Shown here: piece after piece, positions 7,207-17,175 of the stretch
How the letters are laid out: each line of letters opens with the position of its first letter
How positions within the stretch are numbered: position 1 is the first letter of the stretch
Assembly: GCA_031177685.1 (NCBI GenBank)
Contig: JAPSGI010000005.1
Location: 62,001-126,000 of the forward strand
Direction of reading: 5' to 3'
From: Solirubrobacteraceae bacterium
GTDB lineage: Bacteria; Actinomycetota; Thermoleophilia; Solirubrobacterales; Solirubrobacteraceae
Length of the DNA stretch: 64,000 nucleotides
Position numbers and translations under genes: made by a program
Notes under the pieces: generated by a model
What the model was told of the DNA's origin: nothing
Databases searched by the model: none
The model's input: the letters and a program-made list of their open reading frames with translations, nothing else

Positions 7207-8450
7207 CCGTCGGGATCGTCGGAGTCGGATACGTCGGGCTGCCGCTCGCCCTGGCCTTCGCCGAGGCGGGCATCTCCGCCACCGGCGTGGACGTCGACGC
7301 CGAGCGCGTGGAGGCGCTGCGGGCGGGCCGCTCGCACATCGAGGACATCCCCGACGAGCAGCTGCGCGCCGAGGCGGAGCGGCTTCGCTTCGACACCGAC
7401 TACGGAGCGCTGCGTGACGCGGACGCGATCCTGATCTGCGTCCCCACGCCGCTCACCGTCCACCGCGAGCCGGACCTGGGGCCCCTGATGGCCGCCACCG
7501 AGGCGGTGGCGGGGGTGCTGCGCGAAGGCCAGCTCGTGGTGCTCGAGTCCACCACCTACCCGGGCACGACCCGCGAGCGGCTGCTGCCGATGCTGGAGGC
7601 GTCCGGCCTGCGGCTCGGCGACGATTTCAACCTCGCCTTCTCCCCCGAGCGCGTCGACCCGGGCAGCGAGCGCTTCACGATCCGCAACACGCCGAAGATC
7701 GTGGGCGGCCTGACGCCGGCGTGCGGCGACCGCGCCGAGCGCCTCTACGCCGCGATCTGCGAGGAGGTGGTGCGCGTCTCCTCCCCCGAGACGGCGGAGA
7801 TGGCCAAGCTGCTGGAGAACATCTTCCGCTCGGTGAACATCGCGCTGGTCAACGAGCTGGCGATCCTGGCGCACCGGATGGGCATCGACGTCTGGGAGGT
7901 GATTGGCGCCGCCGCGACCAAGCCGTTCGGGTTCATGCGCTTCGAACCCGGACCCGGCATGGGCGGCCACTGCCTGCCGGTGGACCCCTTCTACCTCTCC
8001 TGGCGCGCACGCGAGTTCGACATGACCGCGGAGTTCATCGAGCTGGCGGGCAAGGTCAACCAGTCGCAGCCGTACTTCTGCGAGCAGCGCGTCGTCGAGG
8101 CGCTCAACGCGTCCGGCCGCGCGGTCAACGGGTCCAACGTCCTGCTCCTGGGCGTCGCCTACAAGCCGGGGGTCGGCGACACGCGCGAGTCGCCCGCGCT
8201 GAAGCTGATCGAGCTGCTGCGCCGCCACGGCGCCACGATCTCCTACCACGACACGCACGTCCCCGAGCTGCCGGAGCTGGGACTGGCCAGCCGTGAGCTG
8301 GGCCCGGCGCTCGCCGAGGCGGACCTCGTCGTCATCGTCACCGCGCATCCGGACGTGGACCACGAGGAGGTCGCGCGCACGGCGGCGCTCACGCTCGACC
8401 TGCGCGGCGTGACCCGCGGCGTGGAAGCCCCCAACGTGCAGCGGCTGTGA
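7203..8450 (+). CDS. Nucleotide-sugar (UDP-HexNAc type) 6-dehydrogenase
   Basis: 415 residues. An N-terminal Rossmann fold (GVGYVGLPLALAFAEAG) binds NAD. SPERVDPG, the helix AEMAKLLENIFRSVNIALVNEL and the catalytic cysteine in GGHCLPVDP follow, and the C-terminal UDP-binding domain carries GVAYKPGVGDTRESPA. It oxidises C6 of a UDP-sugar to the uronic acid; the ENIFRSVN signature and neighbours favour a UDP-GlcNAc/ManNAc substrate (WecC or WbpA) over UDP-glucose. The start overlaps the epimerase stop (ATGA). Confidence 0.9.
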   Translation: MTVGIVGVGYVGLPLALAFAEAGISATGVDVDAERVEALRAGRSHIEDIPDEQLRAEAERLRFDTDYGALRDADAILICVPTPLTVHREPDLGPLMAATEAVAGVLREGQLVVLESTTYPGTTRERLLPMLEASGLRLGDDFNLAFSPERVDPGSERFTIRNTPKIVGGLTPACGDRAERLYAAICEEVVRVSSPETAEMAKLLENIFRSVNIALVNELAILAHRMGIDVWEVIGAAATKPFGFMRFEPGPGMGGHCLPVDPFYLSWRAREFDMTAEFIELAGKVNQSQPYFCEQRVVEALNASGRAVNGSNVLLLGVAYKPGVGDTRESPALKLIELLRRHGATISYHDTHVPELPELGLASRELGPALAEADLVVIVTAHPDVDHEEVARTAALTLDLRGVTRGVEAPNVQRL

Positions 8451-9448
8451 GCTCGCCGGAGGTGACCGTCGGCGTCGCGGGGCTCGGCTACTGGGGCCCC
8501 AACCTCGCGCGCAACTTCGACCGCATACCCGGGGCGCGCCTGCGCTGGCTGTGCGACGTCGACGCGCAGCTGCGCGACCGGGTCGGCGCCGCCCATCCCG
8601 ACGCCCGCCGCTCCGGCGACCTGGAGGAGCTGCTCGCCGATCCGCAGCTGGACGCCGTCGTCCTCGCCACGCCCGTTCCCACCCACGCCGAGCTGGCGGT
8701 GCGGGTGCTGGCGGCGGGCAAGCACTGCTTCGTGGAGAAGCCGCTGGCCCAGACCTCCGCGGACGCCCGCCGCGCCGTGGAGGCCGCGCGGGAGTCCGGG
8801 CGGATCCTGATGGTGGGCCACCTGCTCGAGTACCACCCGGGCGTGCGCAAGCTCAAGGAGATCGCCGACTCCGGCGCGCTCGGCGACATCCGCTACATCT
8901 ACTCGCACCGGCTGAACCTGGGCAAGCTGCGCGCCGACGAGAACGCGCTGTGGAGCCTGGGCGCCCACGACGTCTCGGTGGTCCTGCGCCTGGCCGGGGA
9001 GGAGCCCTACGAGATGCAGGCGCGCGGCGAGTCGTACATGAACCCCGGGGTCGAGGACGTCGTGTTCGGCTTCCTTCGCTTCCCCTCGGGGCTGGCGGCG
9101 CACCTGCACCTCTCCTGGCTGGACCCCCACAAGGAGCGGCGCTTCACCGTCGTCGGCTCGCGACAGATGGCCACGTTCGACGACATGGCGCTGGAGCGCA
9201 AGATCACCGTCTACGACAAGGGCTTCGACGAGAGCGCGACGGAGTACGGCGAGTACATCACCCGCTCGGGCGACGTGTGGAGCCCGCGGGTGGACAACGT
9301 GGAGCCGCTGCGGGCGGAGTGCGAGCACTTCGTCGCGTGCGTGCGCGACGGGACGGCGCCCGTCTCGGACGGCGAGAGCGGGCTGCGGGTGGTGCGGGTG
9401 CTGGAGGCGCTCCAGGAATCACTGCGCGAGTCGGCGCGGCGGCCGTGA
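8447..9448 (+). CDS. Gfo/Idh/MocA-family sugar oxidoreductase (WbpB-like)
   Basis: 333 residues. The N-terminal NAD-binding motif GLGYWGPNLARNF is followed by the family motif EKPLAQT (about residues 97-103) and a C-terminal substrate-binding fold with the characteristic WSLGAHDVSV. Next to a UDP-sugar 6-dehydrogenase it most likely oxidises the 3-hydroxyl of a UDP-uronic acid to a keto sugar, as WbpB/WlbA does. The GTG start overlaps the preceding stop as GTGA, and the gene overlaps the next one the same way. Confidence 0.87.
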   Translation: MSSPEVTVGVAGLGYWGPNLARNFDRIPGARLRWLCDVDAQLRDRVGAAHPDARRSGDLEELLADPQLDAVVLATPVPTHAELAVRVLAAGKHCFVEKPLAQTSADARRAVEAARESGRILMVGHLLEYHPGVRKLKEIADSGALGDIRYIYSHRLNLGKLRADENALWSLGAHDVSVVLRLAGEEPYEMQARGESYMNPGVEDVVFGFLRFPSGLAAHLHLSWLDPHKERRFTVVGSRQMATFDDMALERKITVYDKGFDESATEYGEYITRSGDVWSPRVDNVEPLRAECEHFVACVRDGTAPVSDGESGLRVVRVLEALQESLRESARRP

Positions 9449-10049
9449 GCCGGCGGGCGATCGTGCATCCCGGGACGCGGCTGGCGCCGGACGCCGCGCT
9501 CGGGGAGGGCGCCGTGCTGGGCAAGCCGCCGCGCCTGGCGGCCACGTCGACGGCGCCGCGAACGGTGCCGCCCGCGCTGAGCGTCGGGGCCGGGTGCGTC
9601 GTCGCGGCCGGGGCCGTCGTGCTGGCCGGCGCGGTGCTGGAGCCCGGCGCGCGGGTGGAGGAGGGCGCCTTCGTGCGCGAACGGGCGCGGGTGGGGAGCG
9701 GGAGCGTCGTGGGCCCGCGTGCCGCGGTGGACAACGACGTGGTGCTCGGGGCGGGCGTCACGGTCGGCGCCGGCAGCTACGTGACCGCCGGTTCGCGCGT
9801 GGAGGACGACGTGTCGATCGGGCCCAACGTCGTCACCACCAACGACGACACGATGAGCCGGCACGGGCCGGACTACGCCCTGCGCGGGGCCACGCTGCGA
9901 CGCGGCTGCCGGATCGGCGCGCGCAGCGTCCTGGTCCCCGGGGTCGAGGTGGGCGCGGGCGCGCGCGTCGATCCGGGGTCGGTCGTCACGCGCGACGTGG
10001 CGCCGGGCGCGCGCGTCGGGGGCATCCCGGCCCGCCCGCGAGGGGCCGC

Positions 10050-10053
<4 letters not shown>
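9445..10053 (+). CDS. Left-handed beta-helix sugar acyltransferase (WbpD-like)
   Basis: 202 residues built mostly of hexapeptide repeats ([VIL]GxGxx), i.e. a left-handed beta-helix acyltransferase. SIGPNVVTTNDDTMSRHG and the final VAPGARVGGIPAR resemble N-acetyltransferases acting on 3-amino UDP-uronic acids such as WbpD. It would use acetyl-CoA in the cytosol. The GTG start overlaps the oxidoreductase stop. A 3-amino substrate requires an aminotransferase that is not seen next to it. Confidence 0.82.
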
Positions 10054-12036
<1,983 letters not shown>

Positions 12037-12720
12037 CTAGGCGGCGTCGAACTCCGCGCGCCTGTCGGGTCCGAAGAGCGGCACGTCGAGGCACATCTCC
12101 GACAGGCGCGAGACCGTCCGGTCGCCGATCTGCTCGCGCAGCTGGTCGCGCGCCAGGTTGGTGGTGACGACCATCGAACGGCGCTCCTCGTAGCGCGTGT
12201 TGACGATCGAGTAGAGCTCCTCGAGGACCCAGGGCGTGGAGTTCTCGGCCCCCAGGTCGTCCAGGTGCAGGAGATCGACCGCCGCCAGCTTGTCGAGCAG
12301 CTCGGAGTGCGTGTGCGCCGAGTCGTCGCTGAACGTGGTGCGGATCGTCGTCAGCAGGCGGGGCAGCGAGTAGATCGCCACCGAGCGCCCGGCGGCCAGC
12401 GCCGCCTTGGACACGAGCATCGCCAGCGTGGTCTTGCCCGTCCCGACGTCGCCCACGAAGCACAGGCCCTCGCCGCGCTCGAGGTGCTGGTCGACGTCCT
12501 CGGCGAAGCGCCGGACCTGGCGGACCGTCGTGGGGTCGAGGTCGACCACCGGCCTGCGGTCCCAGGCGGCGTCCTGGTAGCGGCGGGGAATCACGGCGGA
12601 CAGGCTGCGCGCGCGGGCGCGGCTGATGCGCTGCGCGCGGCAGCGGCAGGGGCGGGCGGTGTTGGTCTCCTCGTCGTAGAGGAAGCCGCTGCCGTCGCAC
12701 GCGCCGAAGGGGCAGGTCAC
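12037..12720 (-). CDS. DnaC/DnaI-type AAA+ helicase loader
   Basis: 227 residues. An N-terminal cysteine cluster (Cys3, Cys8, Cys25, Cys27) looks like a small zinc site, as in DnaI-type loaders. An AAA+ domain follows with Walker A GDVGTGKT (90-97), Walker B LLHLDDLGAE, sensor 1 in MVVTTNLA and a sensor arginine region DRTVSRLSEM. It overlaps the end of dnaB by 4 bases, so the two are translationally coupled; loading DnaB on DNA is the obvious role. IstB-type transposition helpers share this fold, but there is no transposase here. Confidence 0.85.
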   Translation of the reverse strand: MTCPFGACDGSGFLYDEETNTARPCRCRAQRISRARARSLSAVIPRRYQDAAWDRRPVVDLDPTTVRQVRRFAEDVDQHLERGEGLCFVGDVGTGKTTLAMLVSKAALAAGRSVAIYSLPRLLTTIRTTFSDDSAHTHSELLDKLAAVDLLHLDDLGAENSTPWVLEELYSIVNTRYEERRSMVVTTNLARDQLREQIGDRTVSRLSEMCLDVPLFGPDRRAEFDAA

Positions 12721-14072
12721 GCGAAGCGCTCCTCGTCCACGAAGTTCATGAACTTCGGGAACTCCTTGCGGAAGGTGAGCGTGACCTCGCCGAGGGCGCC
12801 GTTGCGGTGCTTGGAGATGATGATGTCCGCCTCCCCCTCGCGCTCGGAGTCGTCGTTGTAGTACTCGTCGCGGTAGATGAACATGACGACGTCCGCGTCC
12901 TGCTCTATAGAACCGGATTCTCGTAGATCAGAGAGCAGGGGCCGCTTGTCGGTGCGGGCTTCGACGCCGCGGTTGAGCTGGGACAGCGCGATCACCGGCA
13001 CGTGAAGCTCGCGGGCGAGGATCTTCAGGCCGCGCGACATCTGTCCCACCTGCTCGACGCGGTTCTCGATGCGCGAGTCGGCGCGCAGCAGCTGGAGGTA
13101 GTCGACGATGACCAGCCCCAGCTGCTTCTGCGCGTGCAGGCGCCGGGCCTTGGCCCGGATCTCCAGCAGCCCCACGTCGCTGGAGTCGTCGATGTACAGA
13201 GGCGCCTGGGAGAGCCGGTTCGTCGCCGCGACGATCTTGGCCCAGCGCTTCTCCGGCACGCGTCCCTTGCTCAGGTCCTCGCCCTTGATGCCTGCCTGCG
13301 ACGCCACGAAGCGCTGGGCCAGCTCGGACTCCGACATCTCCAGCGAGAACAGCGCGACCGCGTGACCGTGGTCGAGCGCGGCGTTCTCGGCGATGTTGGC
13401 CACCAGCGCCGACTTGCCCATCGACGGGCGCGCGGCGATGACGATCAGGTTCCCGGGCTGAAAGCCGCCGGTCATGTCGTCCAGCCGCGTGAACCCGGAG
13501 GGCACGCCGGTGAGCGACGTGCCCTCCAGCGACAGGCGGTGCAGCTTGTCCAGCTCCTCGTCGAGGACCTCCTGGATGCTGCGGAAGTCCTTCTGGCGGT
13601 CGTCGTGGGCGACCTCGAGGATCCGGCGCTCGGCCTGCTCCACCAGCTCGCGCGGGGACGCCGTGCGGTCGTTGAGGTCGGCCAGCACCTCGTACGCGCT
13701 GCGCTGCAGCCGGCGCATGAGCGCGTTGTCCTTGACGATCTTGGCGTAGTGGCGCGCGTTGCCGGCCGCCGGTACCGCACCGGCCAGCGCGTGGATCGTG
13801 GCCTCTCCGCCGGCCGGCTCGAGCAGGTTGTGCTGGCGCAGGTGCTCGGTGACCGTGAGCGTGTCGACGCCCCGGCTCTCGTCGTAGAGGTCGAGGATCG
13901 CCTGGTAGACGATGCGGTGCTGATCGCGGAAGAAGTCCTCGGGGCGCAGGCCCTCCTCGATGACCAGGCCGTAGATCGCGCGGTCGCTGAGCAGGATCGC
14001 GCCGAGGACGGATTCCTCCGCCTCGAGGTTGTGCGGCGGGCCCGCGGGGGTGGTTGCTTGCACCGTGGCCAT
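12717..14072 (-). CDS. dnaB: Replicative DNA helicase DnaB
   Basis: 451 residues. The N-terminal DnaB domain (NLEAEESVLGAILLS) is followed by a linker and the RecA-like helicase domain with Walker A ARPSMGKSAL, Walker B LVIVDYLQLL and an arginine finger region. No intein is present. It unwinds DNA at the fork as a hexamer. The start lies 67 bases after rplI. Within that gap a GCGAA-T-TTCGC inverted repeat (near 14112-14122) is present, but no convincing -10 box. Confidence 0.97.
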   Translation of the reverse strand: MATVQATTPAGPPHNLEAEESVLGAILLSDRAIYGLVIEEGLRPEDFFRDQHRIVYQAILDLYDESRGVDTLTVTEHLRQHNLLEPAGGEATIHALAGAVPAAGNARHYAKIVKDNALMRRLQRSAYEVLADLNDRTASPRELVEQAERRILEVAHDDRQKDFRSIQEVLDEELDKLHRLSLEGTSLTGVPSGFTRLDDMTGGFQPGNLIVIAARPSMGKSALVANIAENAALDHGHAVALFSLEMSESELAQRFVASQAGIKGEDLSKGRVPEKRWAKIVAATNRLSQAPLYIDDSSDVGLLEIRAKARRLHAQKQLGLVIVDYLQLLRADSRIENRVEQVGQMSRGLKILARELHVPVIALSQLNRGVEARTDKRPLLSDLRESGSIEQDADVVMFIYRDEYYNDDSEREGEADIIISKHRNGALGEVTLTFRKEFPKFMNFVDEERFA

Positions 14073-14139
14073 CCGGCCCCGAGTGTGCCATTCGTGCCGG
14101 AGCGCTCGCCCGCGAATTTCGCAAACGACGGGTGTTTCT

Positions 14140-14589
14140 TTACTGCGCGACGACCATGGTCTTGACCGTCGCGGTCACGCCGTCGGCGACCTCGAGGACG
14201 ACCATGTGGGTGCCCACGTGGCGGATGGGCTCGTCGAGGTAGACCTTGCGCTTGTCCACCCGTATTCCGCGGGCGTCGCGGATCGCGTCAACGATGTCCT
14301 GGGCGGTGACCGAGCCGAAGAGCCGGCCGTCGTCGCCGGCCTGCTGGGCAATCGTGAGGACCGTCTTGGTGAGCAGCGCGGCGTTCTCCTCGGCGCGCTC
14401 CGCGGCCTCGCGCTCCGCGCGCTCGGCGGCCTCCATCCGGCGGCGGGCCTCGTCGAGCGCGCCCTTGGTGGCCGGCTGCGCCAGCCGCCGGGGGACGAGG
14501 TAGTTGCGCAGGTAGCCCGGCGAGACGTCGACGACCGTGCCGCGCTCGCCGAGCGGCTCGACGTCCTGGAGGAGGATCGCCTGCGCCAC
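14140..14589 (-). CDS. rplI: 50S ribosomal protein L9
   Basis: 149 residues. The N-terminal domain with GERGTVVDVSPGYLRNYLVPRRLA is the L9 signature; then come the long connecting helix (RRRMEAAERAEREAAER) and the C-terminal rRNA-binding domain. The GTG at 14589 is chosen because the family begins here and rpsR ends only 2 bases upstream; the frame stays open upstream but that extension is rpsR in another frame. Confidence 0.95.
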   Translation of the reverse strand: MAQAILLQDVEPLGERGTVVDVSPGYLRNYLVPRRLAQPATKGALDEARRRMEAAERAEREAAERAEENAALLTKTVLTIAQQAGDDGRLFGSVTAQDIVDAIRDARGIRVDKRKVYLDEPIRHVGTHMVVLEVADGVTATVKTMVVAQ

Positions 14590-14591
14590 GG

Positions 14592-14921
14592 CTACTCGCG
14601 GTCGCGATCGCGGTCCCGGCGCCCCCGCCCGATGCCCTCCTGGCGGTCCTCCGCGACGTAGTGCAGCAGCGCCAGCTCGCGGGCGCGCTTGACGGCCCGG
14701 GCGATCTGGCTCTGGTGGCGCCGGCAGGCGCCGGTGATCCGCCGGGAGCGGATCTTGCCCTTGTCCGAGATGAACTTGCGCAGCGTCGGGACGTCCTTGT
14801 AGTCGACGCGGTCGACCTTGTCCCGGCAGTACGGGCACGGCTTCCGGCGCCCGCTGCCGGGGCCGCCCTTACGGTCGCGGCGCCGGGTCGGCGCCGCTCT
14901 GCGGTTGCGCTGCTTGGCCAC
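14592..14921 (-). CDS. rpsR: 30S ribosomal protein S18 (cysteine-containing form)
   Basis: 109 residues, longer than the usual 75-80 owing to a basic N-terminus (1-26) and a charged Arg/Asp repeat tail. The core carries the S18 features [18 protein letters not shown]. Cys29, Cys32 and Cys66 form the zinc-binding C+ type; many bacteria also hold a cysteine-free paralogue for zinc starvation, not seen here. It lies between ssb and rplI in the conserved rpsF-ssb-rpsR-rplI order. Confidence 0.95.
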   Translation of the reverse strand: MAKQRNRRAAPTRRRDRKGGPGSGRRKPCPYCRDKVDRVDYKDVPTLRKFISDKGKIRSRRITGACRRHQSQIARAVKRARELALLHYVAEDRQEGIGRGRRDRDRDRE

Positions 14922-14982
14922 TGCGAAAACAGATTAGCGATCGGCGCCCGGGCGGGCCGTGCCGGCCCGGGCGCCGCGCCAC

Positions 14983-15462
14983 CTAGAAGGGGATGTCGTC
15001 GTCGCCGGTGGAGGGAGCGCTGCCGCCGGCCGGGGCGGCTGCCGGGGCGGCGAAGTCCTGCTGGTCGACGGGGACGTCGCTGCGGGGCTGGAAGCCGTTG
15101 CCGTTGCCGGCGCCCGCGTCGTCGCGGCCGCCGAGGAACTGGACGGAGTCGGCGATGATCTCCACGGACTGGCGCTTGTTGCCCTCCTTGTCCTGCCACT
15201 CGCGCCATTCCAGGCGACCGTCGATCGCCACGGGCCGGCCCTTGGTCAGAAAGCGCGAGCAGTTCTCGCCCTGGGCGCCCCAGACGGTGACGTCGAAGTA
15301 GTTGGGCTTGTCCTCCCACTCGCCGGTCGAGTTGTTCTTGCGGCGCGTGTTGACGGCGACCCGCAGGCTGCACACGGACATGCCGCTGGACAGCGAGCGC
15401 AGCTCGGGGTCGCGGGTCAGGTTGCCGGTGATGACGACCCGGTTGATGTTGGTGGCTGCCAC
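14983..15462 (-). CDS. ssb: Single-stranded DNA-binding protein
   Basis: 159 residues. An OB-fold (residues about 1-110: NRVVITGNLTRDPELR, WGAQGENCSRFLTKGRPVAIDG) is followed by a flexible Gly/Ala/Pro linker and the acidic tip DDDIPF that recruits repair and replication partners. The GTG at 15462 is chosen because a strong AAAGGAG ribosome site lies just upstream and the family starts there; a longer frame to 15669 runs back into rpsF and is unlikely. Confidence 0.96.
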   Translation of the reverse strand: MAATNINRVVITGNLTRDPELRSLSSGMSVCSLRVAVNTRRKNNSTGEWEDKPNYFDVTVWGAQGENCSRFLTKGRPVAIDGRLEWREWQDKEGNKRQSVEIIADSVQFLGGRDDAGAGNGNGFQPRSDVPVDQQDFAAPAAAPAGGSAPSTGDDDIPF

Positions 15463-15531
15463 GGGGGGCTCCTTTCGGCCTCGAAGTCTCTGTCGCGCAC
15501 CGCCGCGGAGGCGTGCCGCGCACGTCGAGCG

Positions 15532-15537
15532 AGTGTA
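15532..15537 (-). promoter_or_regulatory. Possible internal promoter for ssb
   Basis: In the 154-base gap between rpsF and ssb the minus strand reads TACACT, a good TANNNT-type -10 hexamer. Initiation about 7 bases downstream would give ssb a leader of about 60 bases carrying its AAAGGAG ribosome site. No -35 consensus is evident. It would allow ssb expression apart from rpsF. Nothing else recognisable lies in this gap. Confidence 0.35.
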
Positions 15538-15616
15538 GACACGCGGTTGGACGGGCCCGCGGTTCTGCCCGCTGGTTGCGGAAAGTTGTGACGCTCTCGG
15601 CGCGAAGTCGCCGCGA

Positions 15617-16084
15617 TCAGGCGGCGGGAGGCGTCTCGGCGGGCGCCTCGGCCGGCGGTGCCGGAGCACTCTCGGCCGGCGGCGCCTCGGCGGCGTCGGC
15701 CGGCGGCGGGGGAGCAGCCTCGGCGGCCGGCGCGGCGGCGGCGGCGACGGGGCGCGGCTCGGCCCGCACGGTGGGCGGCGGCGGCGTCCCCGGCAGCACC
15801 TTGATCGTCCGGTGGCGCAGGACGCCGTCGGTGATCCGCAGCATCGTGCGCAGGCGTTCGATCGTCTCGGGCGGGGCGCTGAACTGGAGGAGGTGGTACT
15901 CGGCGTCCTTGTGGTGCTCGATCTCGTAGGCCAGCGGGCGCACGCCCCAGTCGTGCTTGCTCTCGATCGTGCCCCCGCGCTGCACGAAGGCCTCGACCTC
16001 CTGCAGGATCTCGGCGCGCCGCTCGCTCGGCGCGTCGGCGTCGAGCATCAGCATCAGGTCGTATACGGGCTTGGGAGCCGCCAT
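15617..16084 (-). CDS. rpsF: 30S ribosomal protein S6 with an Ala/Pro-rich tail
   Basis: 155 residues. Residues 1-95 are the S6 fold (YDLMLMLDADA at the start, LAYEIEHHKDAEYHLLQF, ITDGVLRHRTIKV). Residues 105-155 are almost only Ala, Pro and Glu, a low-complexity extension beyond the normal length of about 95-100. It is the first gene of the rpsF-ssb-rpsR-rplI-dnaB block. A TATCGT -10 candidate 11 bases before the ATG and the lack of a ribosome site suggest a very short leader. Confidence 0.95.
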   Translation of the reverse strand: MAAPKPVYDLMLMLDADAPSERRAEILQEVEAFVQRGGTIESKHDWGVRPLAYEIEHHKDAEYHLLQFSAPPETIERLRTMLRITDGVLRHRTIKVLPGTPPPPTVRAEPRPVAAAAAPAAEAAPPPPADAAEAPPAESAPAPPAEAPAETPPAA

Positions 16085-16095
16085 GGCGGCGGCGG

Positions 16096-16101
16096 ACGAT
16101 A
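16096..16101 (-). promoter_or_regulatory. Possible -10 box of rpsF
   Basis: The minus strand reads TATCGT with 11 bases to the rpsF ATG. This fits TANNNT and predicts a leader of only about 5 bases; there is no purine-rich ribosome site between it and the start. Confidence 0.35.
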
Positions 16102-16145
16102 GCAGCGAGGGGGCGAATCTCCCGCCCGGCGGGCCTATCTGACGC

Positions 16146-16598
16146 GTGGGCAACGGGTCACCCGATCGCGAGCGGCTGCGCGACCGCGTCCGCTGGGGCA
16201 ACGTCGCGTGGACGGCGGCGGCGCTGAGCGCCGTCGCGCTGGCCGTCGCCTGGCCGCGCCTGGCCTCGCGCTCCCCGGCCCTCCCGCCCACCGCTCCGGC
16301 CGCTCCGGCGCCGCCGGCCCCCGTCCCAGCGGCCGCCGCCTCCCCCCGCGCGGCGGCCCCGGCGCCGGAGCCGGCCGGAGCTCTCCCGACCCAACCTTCC
16401 CCGCCGGCCGGAGCGAGGCGCGCGAAGCGCAAGCCGCCGCCGCGCAGGCCCCTCCGGCGCCCCGGGCGGGCCTCCTCGCCGCCGAAGCGCTCCTCGCTGC
16501 TCCCGCGGACGACGTCCGCGCACAGATCGCCCGTGCGCTCGCCGCCCGCCGCCCCGTCTCCGACCCGCCCGTCCGCCGGCGAGTTCGCGCCCGGCTAA
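16146..16598 (+). CDS. Hypothetical membrane-anchored Pro/Arg-rich protein
   Basis: 150 residues. One membrane helix (about 20-42) follows a charged N-terminus; the rest is low-complexity Pro/Ala, then Arg/Lys/Ser/Pro, probably disordered outside the membrane. GTG start, divergent from rpsF. No family is recognised. Another frame over 16400-16600 also looks protein-like (ADDVRAQIARALAARRP), so a frameshift near 16420 is possible. I keep this frame because it has a start and an N-terminal membrane segment. Confidence 0.45.
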   Translation: MGNGSPDRERLRDRVRWGNVAWTAAALSAVALAVAWPRLASRSPALPPTAPAAPAPPAPVPAAAASPRAAAPAPEPAGALPTQPSPPAGARRAKRKPPPRRPLRRPGRASSPPKRSSLLPRTTSAHRSPVRSPPAAPSPTRPSAGEFAPG

Positions 16599-16609
16599 CT
16601 AGGCGCCGT

Positions 16610-16870
16610 GTGCCCCGGTTTTCGGCGTTCTGCGGGATCGTGATCTGGATGTACCGGCCGGACCATCCGCCTCCGCACTTACACGCCCAATACGGCGACC
16701 ACGTCGCGCAGATCGAGCTGGGGCGCTGCGCGTCCTCAACGGTTCACTCCCTCCGCGCGTGCTGCTGGCTGGTCCGTGAGTGGGCCCACCTTCATGCGGA
16801 CGAACTGGCGGACAACTGGGAGCGCGCCCAGGCGCTTGAGCCAATGATTGCGATCGAGCCCCTGACGTAG
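16610..16870 (+). CDS. DUF4160 protein with two compensating frameshifts
   Basis: 86 residues from GTG. The N-part (GIVIWMYRPDHPPPHLHAQYG) and C-part (LVREWAHLHADELADNWERA) match DUF4160 small proteins. The middle does not: between about 16723 and 16768 the expected sequence (ALRVLNGSLPPRVLLAG) is found in another frame. One base seems lost near the GGGG at 16720-16723 and one gained near 16768, replacing about 16 residues. The protein is therefore probably impaired, or the sequence has two errors. It is paired with a DUF2442 gene 1 base downstream, a common bicistronic partner. Confidence 0.7.
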   Translation: MPRFSAFCGIVIWMYRPDHPPPHLHAQYGDHVAQIELGRCASSTVHSLRACCWLVREWAHLHADELADNWERAQALEPMIAIEPLT

Positions 16871-16871
16871 C

Positions 16872-17147
16872 ATGAACAGCATGCTTCGTGTGACTGACGC
16901 CGAGCCGCTTGACGGCTACCGGCTGCGCGTGAAGTTCAACGACGGTCTGATGCGCGTGGTCGACTGCTCGTTCCTGCTGCGCGGCACGCTCGGGGAGCCT
17001 TTGCGCGATCCCGACTACTTCCGCCAGGTCCGGGTCGACCAGGAAGCGCGCACCGCCGTCTGGCCGAACGGGCTCGACCCTGCGCCAGAACTCCTGCACG
17101 GCGACCACGAGCCCGGCGTACCGACGTCGCATACCGCGCGCGCGTAG
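16872..17147 (+). CDS. DUF2442 protein
   Basis: 91 residues. The core (LRVTDAEPLDGYRLRVKFNDGLMRVVDCSFLLRGTLGEPLRDPDYFRQVRVD, then VWPNGLDPAPELL) is a clear DUF2442 domain. An ATG at 16881 is an alternative start. The C-terminal 17 residues beyond the domain may be an extension or read-through. DUF4160-DUF2442 pairs are widespread; a toxin-antitoxin-like role has been suggested for such small pairs, but nothing in the sequence proves it. Confidence 0.8.
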   Translation: MNSMLRVTDAEPLDGYRLRVKFNDGLMRVVDCSFLLRGTLGEPLRDPDYFRQVRVDQEARTAVWPNGLDPAPELLHGDHEPGVPTSHTARA

Positions 17148-17175
17148 CGCAACGACGCTCGGCCGACATCCGCCC

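Noticed and set aside
12037-12720. IstB-like ATPase as remnant of an insertion sequence
   Set aside because: No transposase or inverted repeats; it is coupled to dnaB and has the DnaI-type N-terminal cysteines.
16208-16609. Upstream extension of the DUF4160 frame to a GTG/ATG at 16208
   Set aside because: The DUF4160 family starts at GTG 16610; the extension is basic low-complexity, although a frameshifted end of the preceding gene there cannot be excluded.
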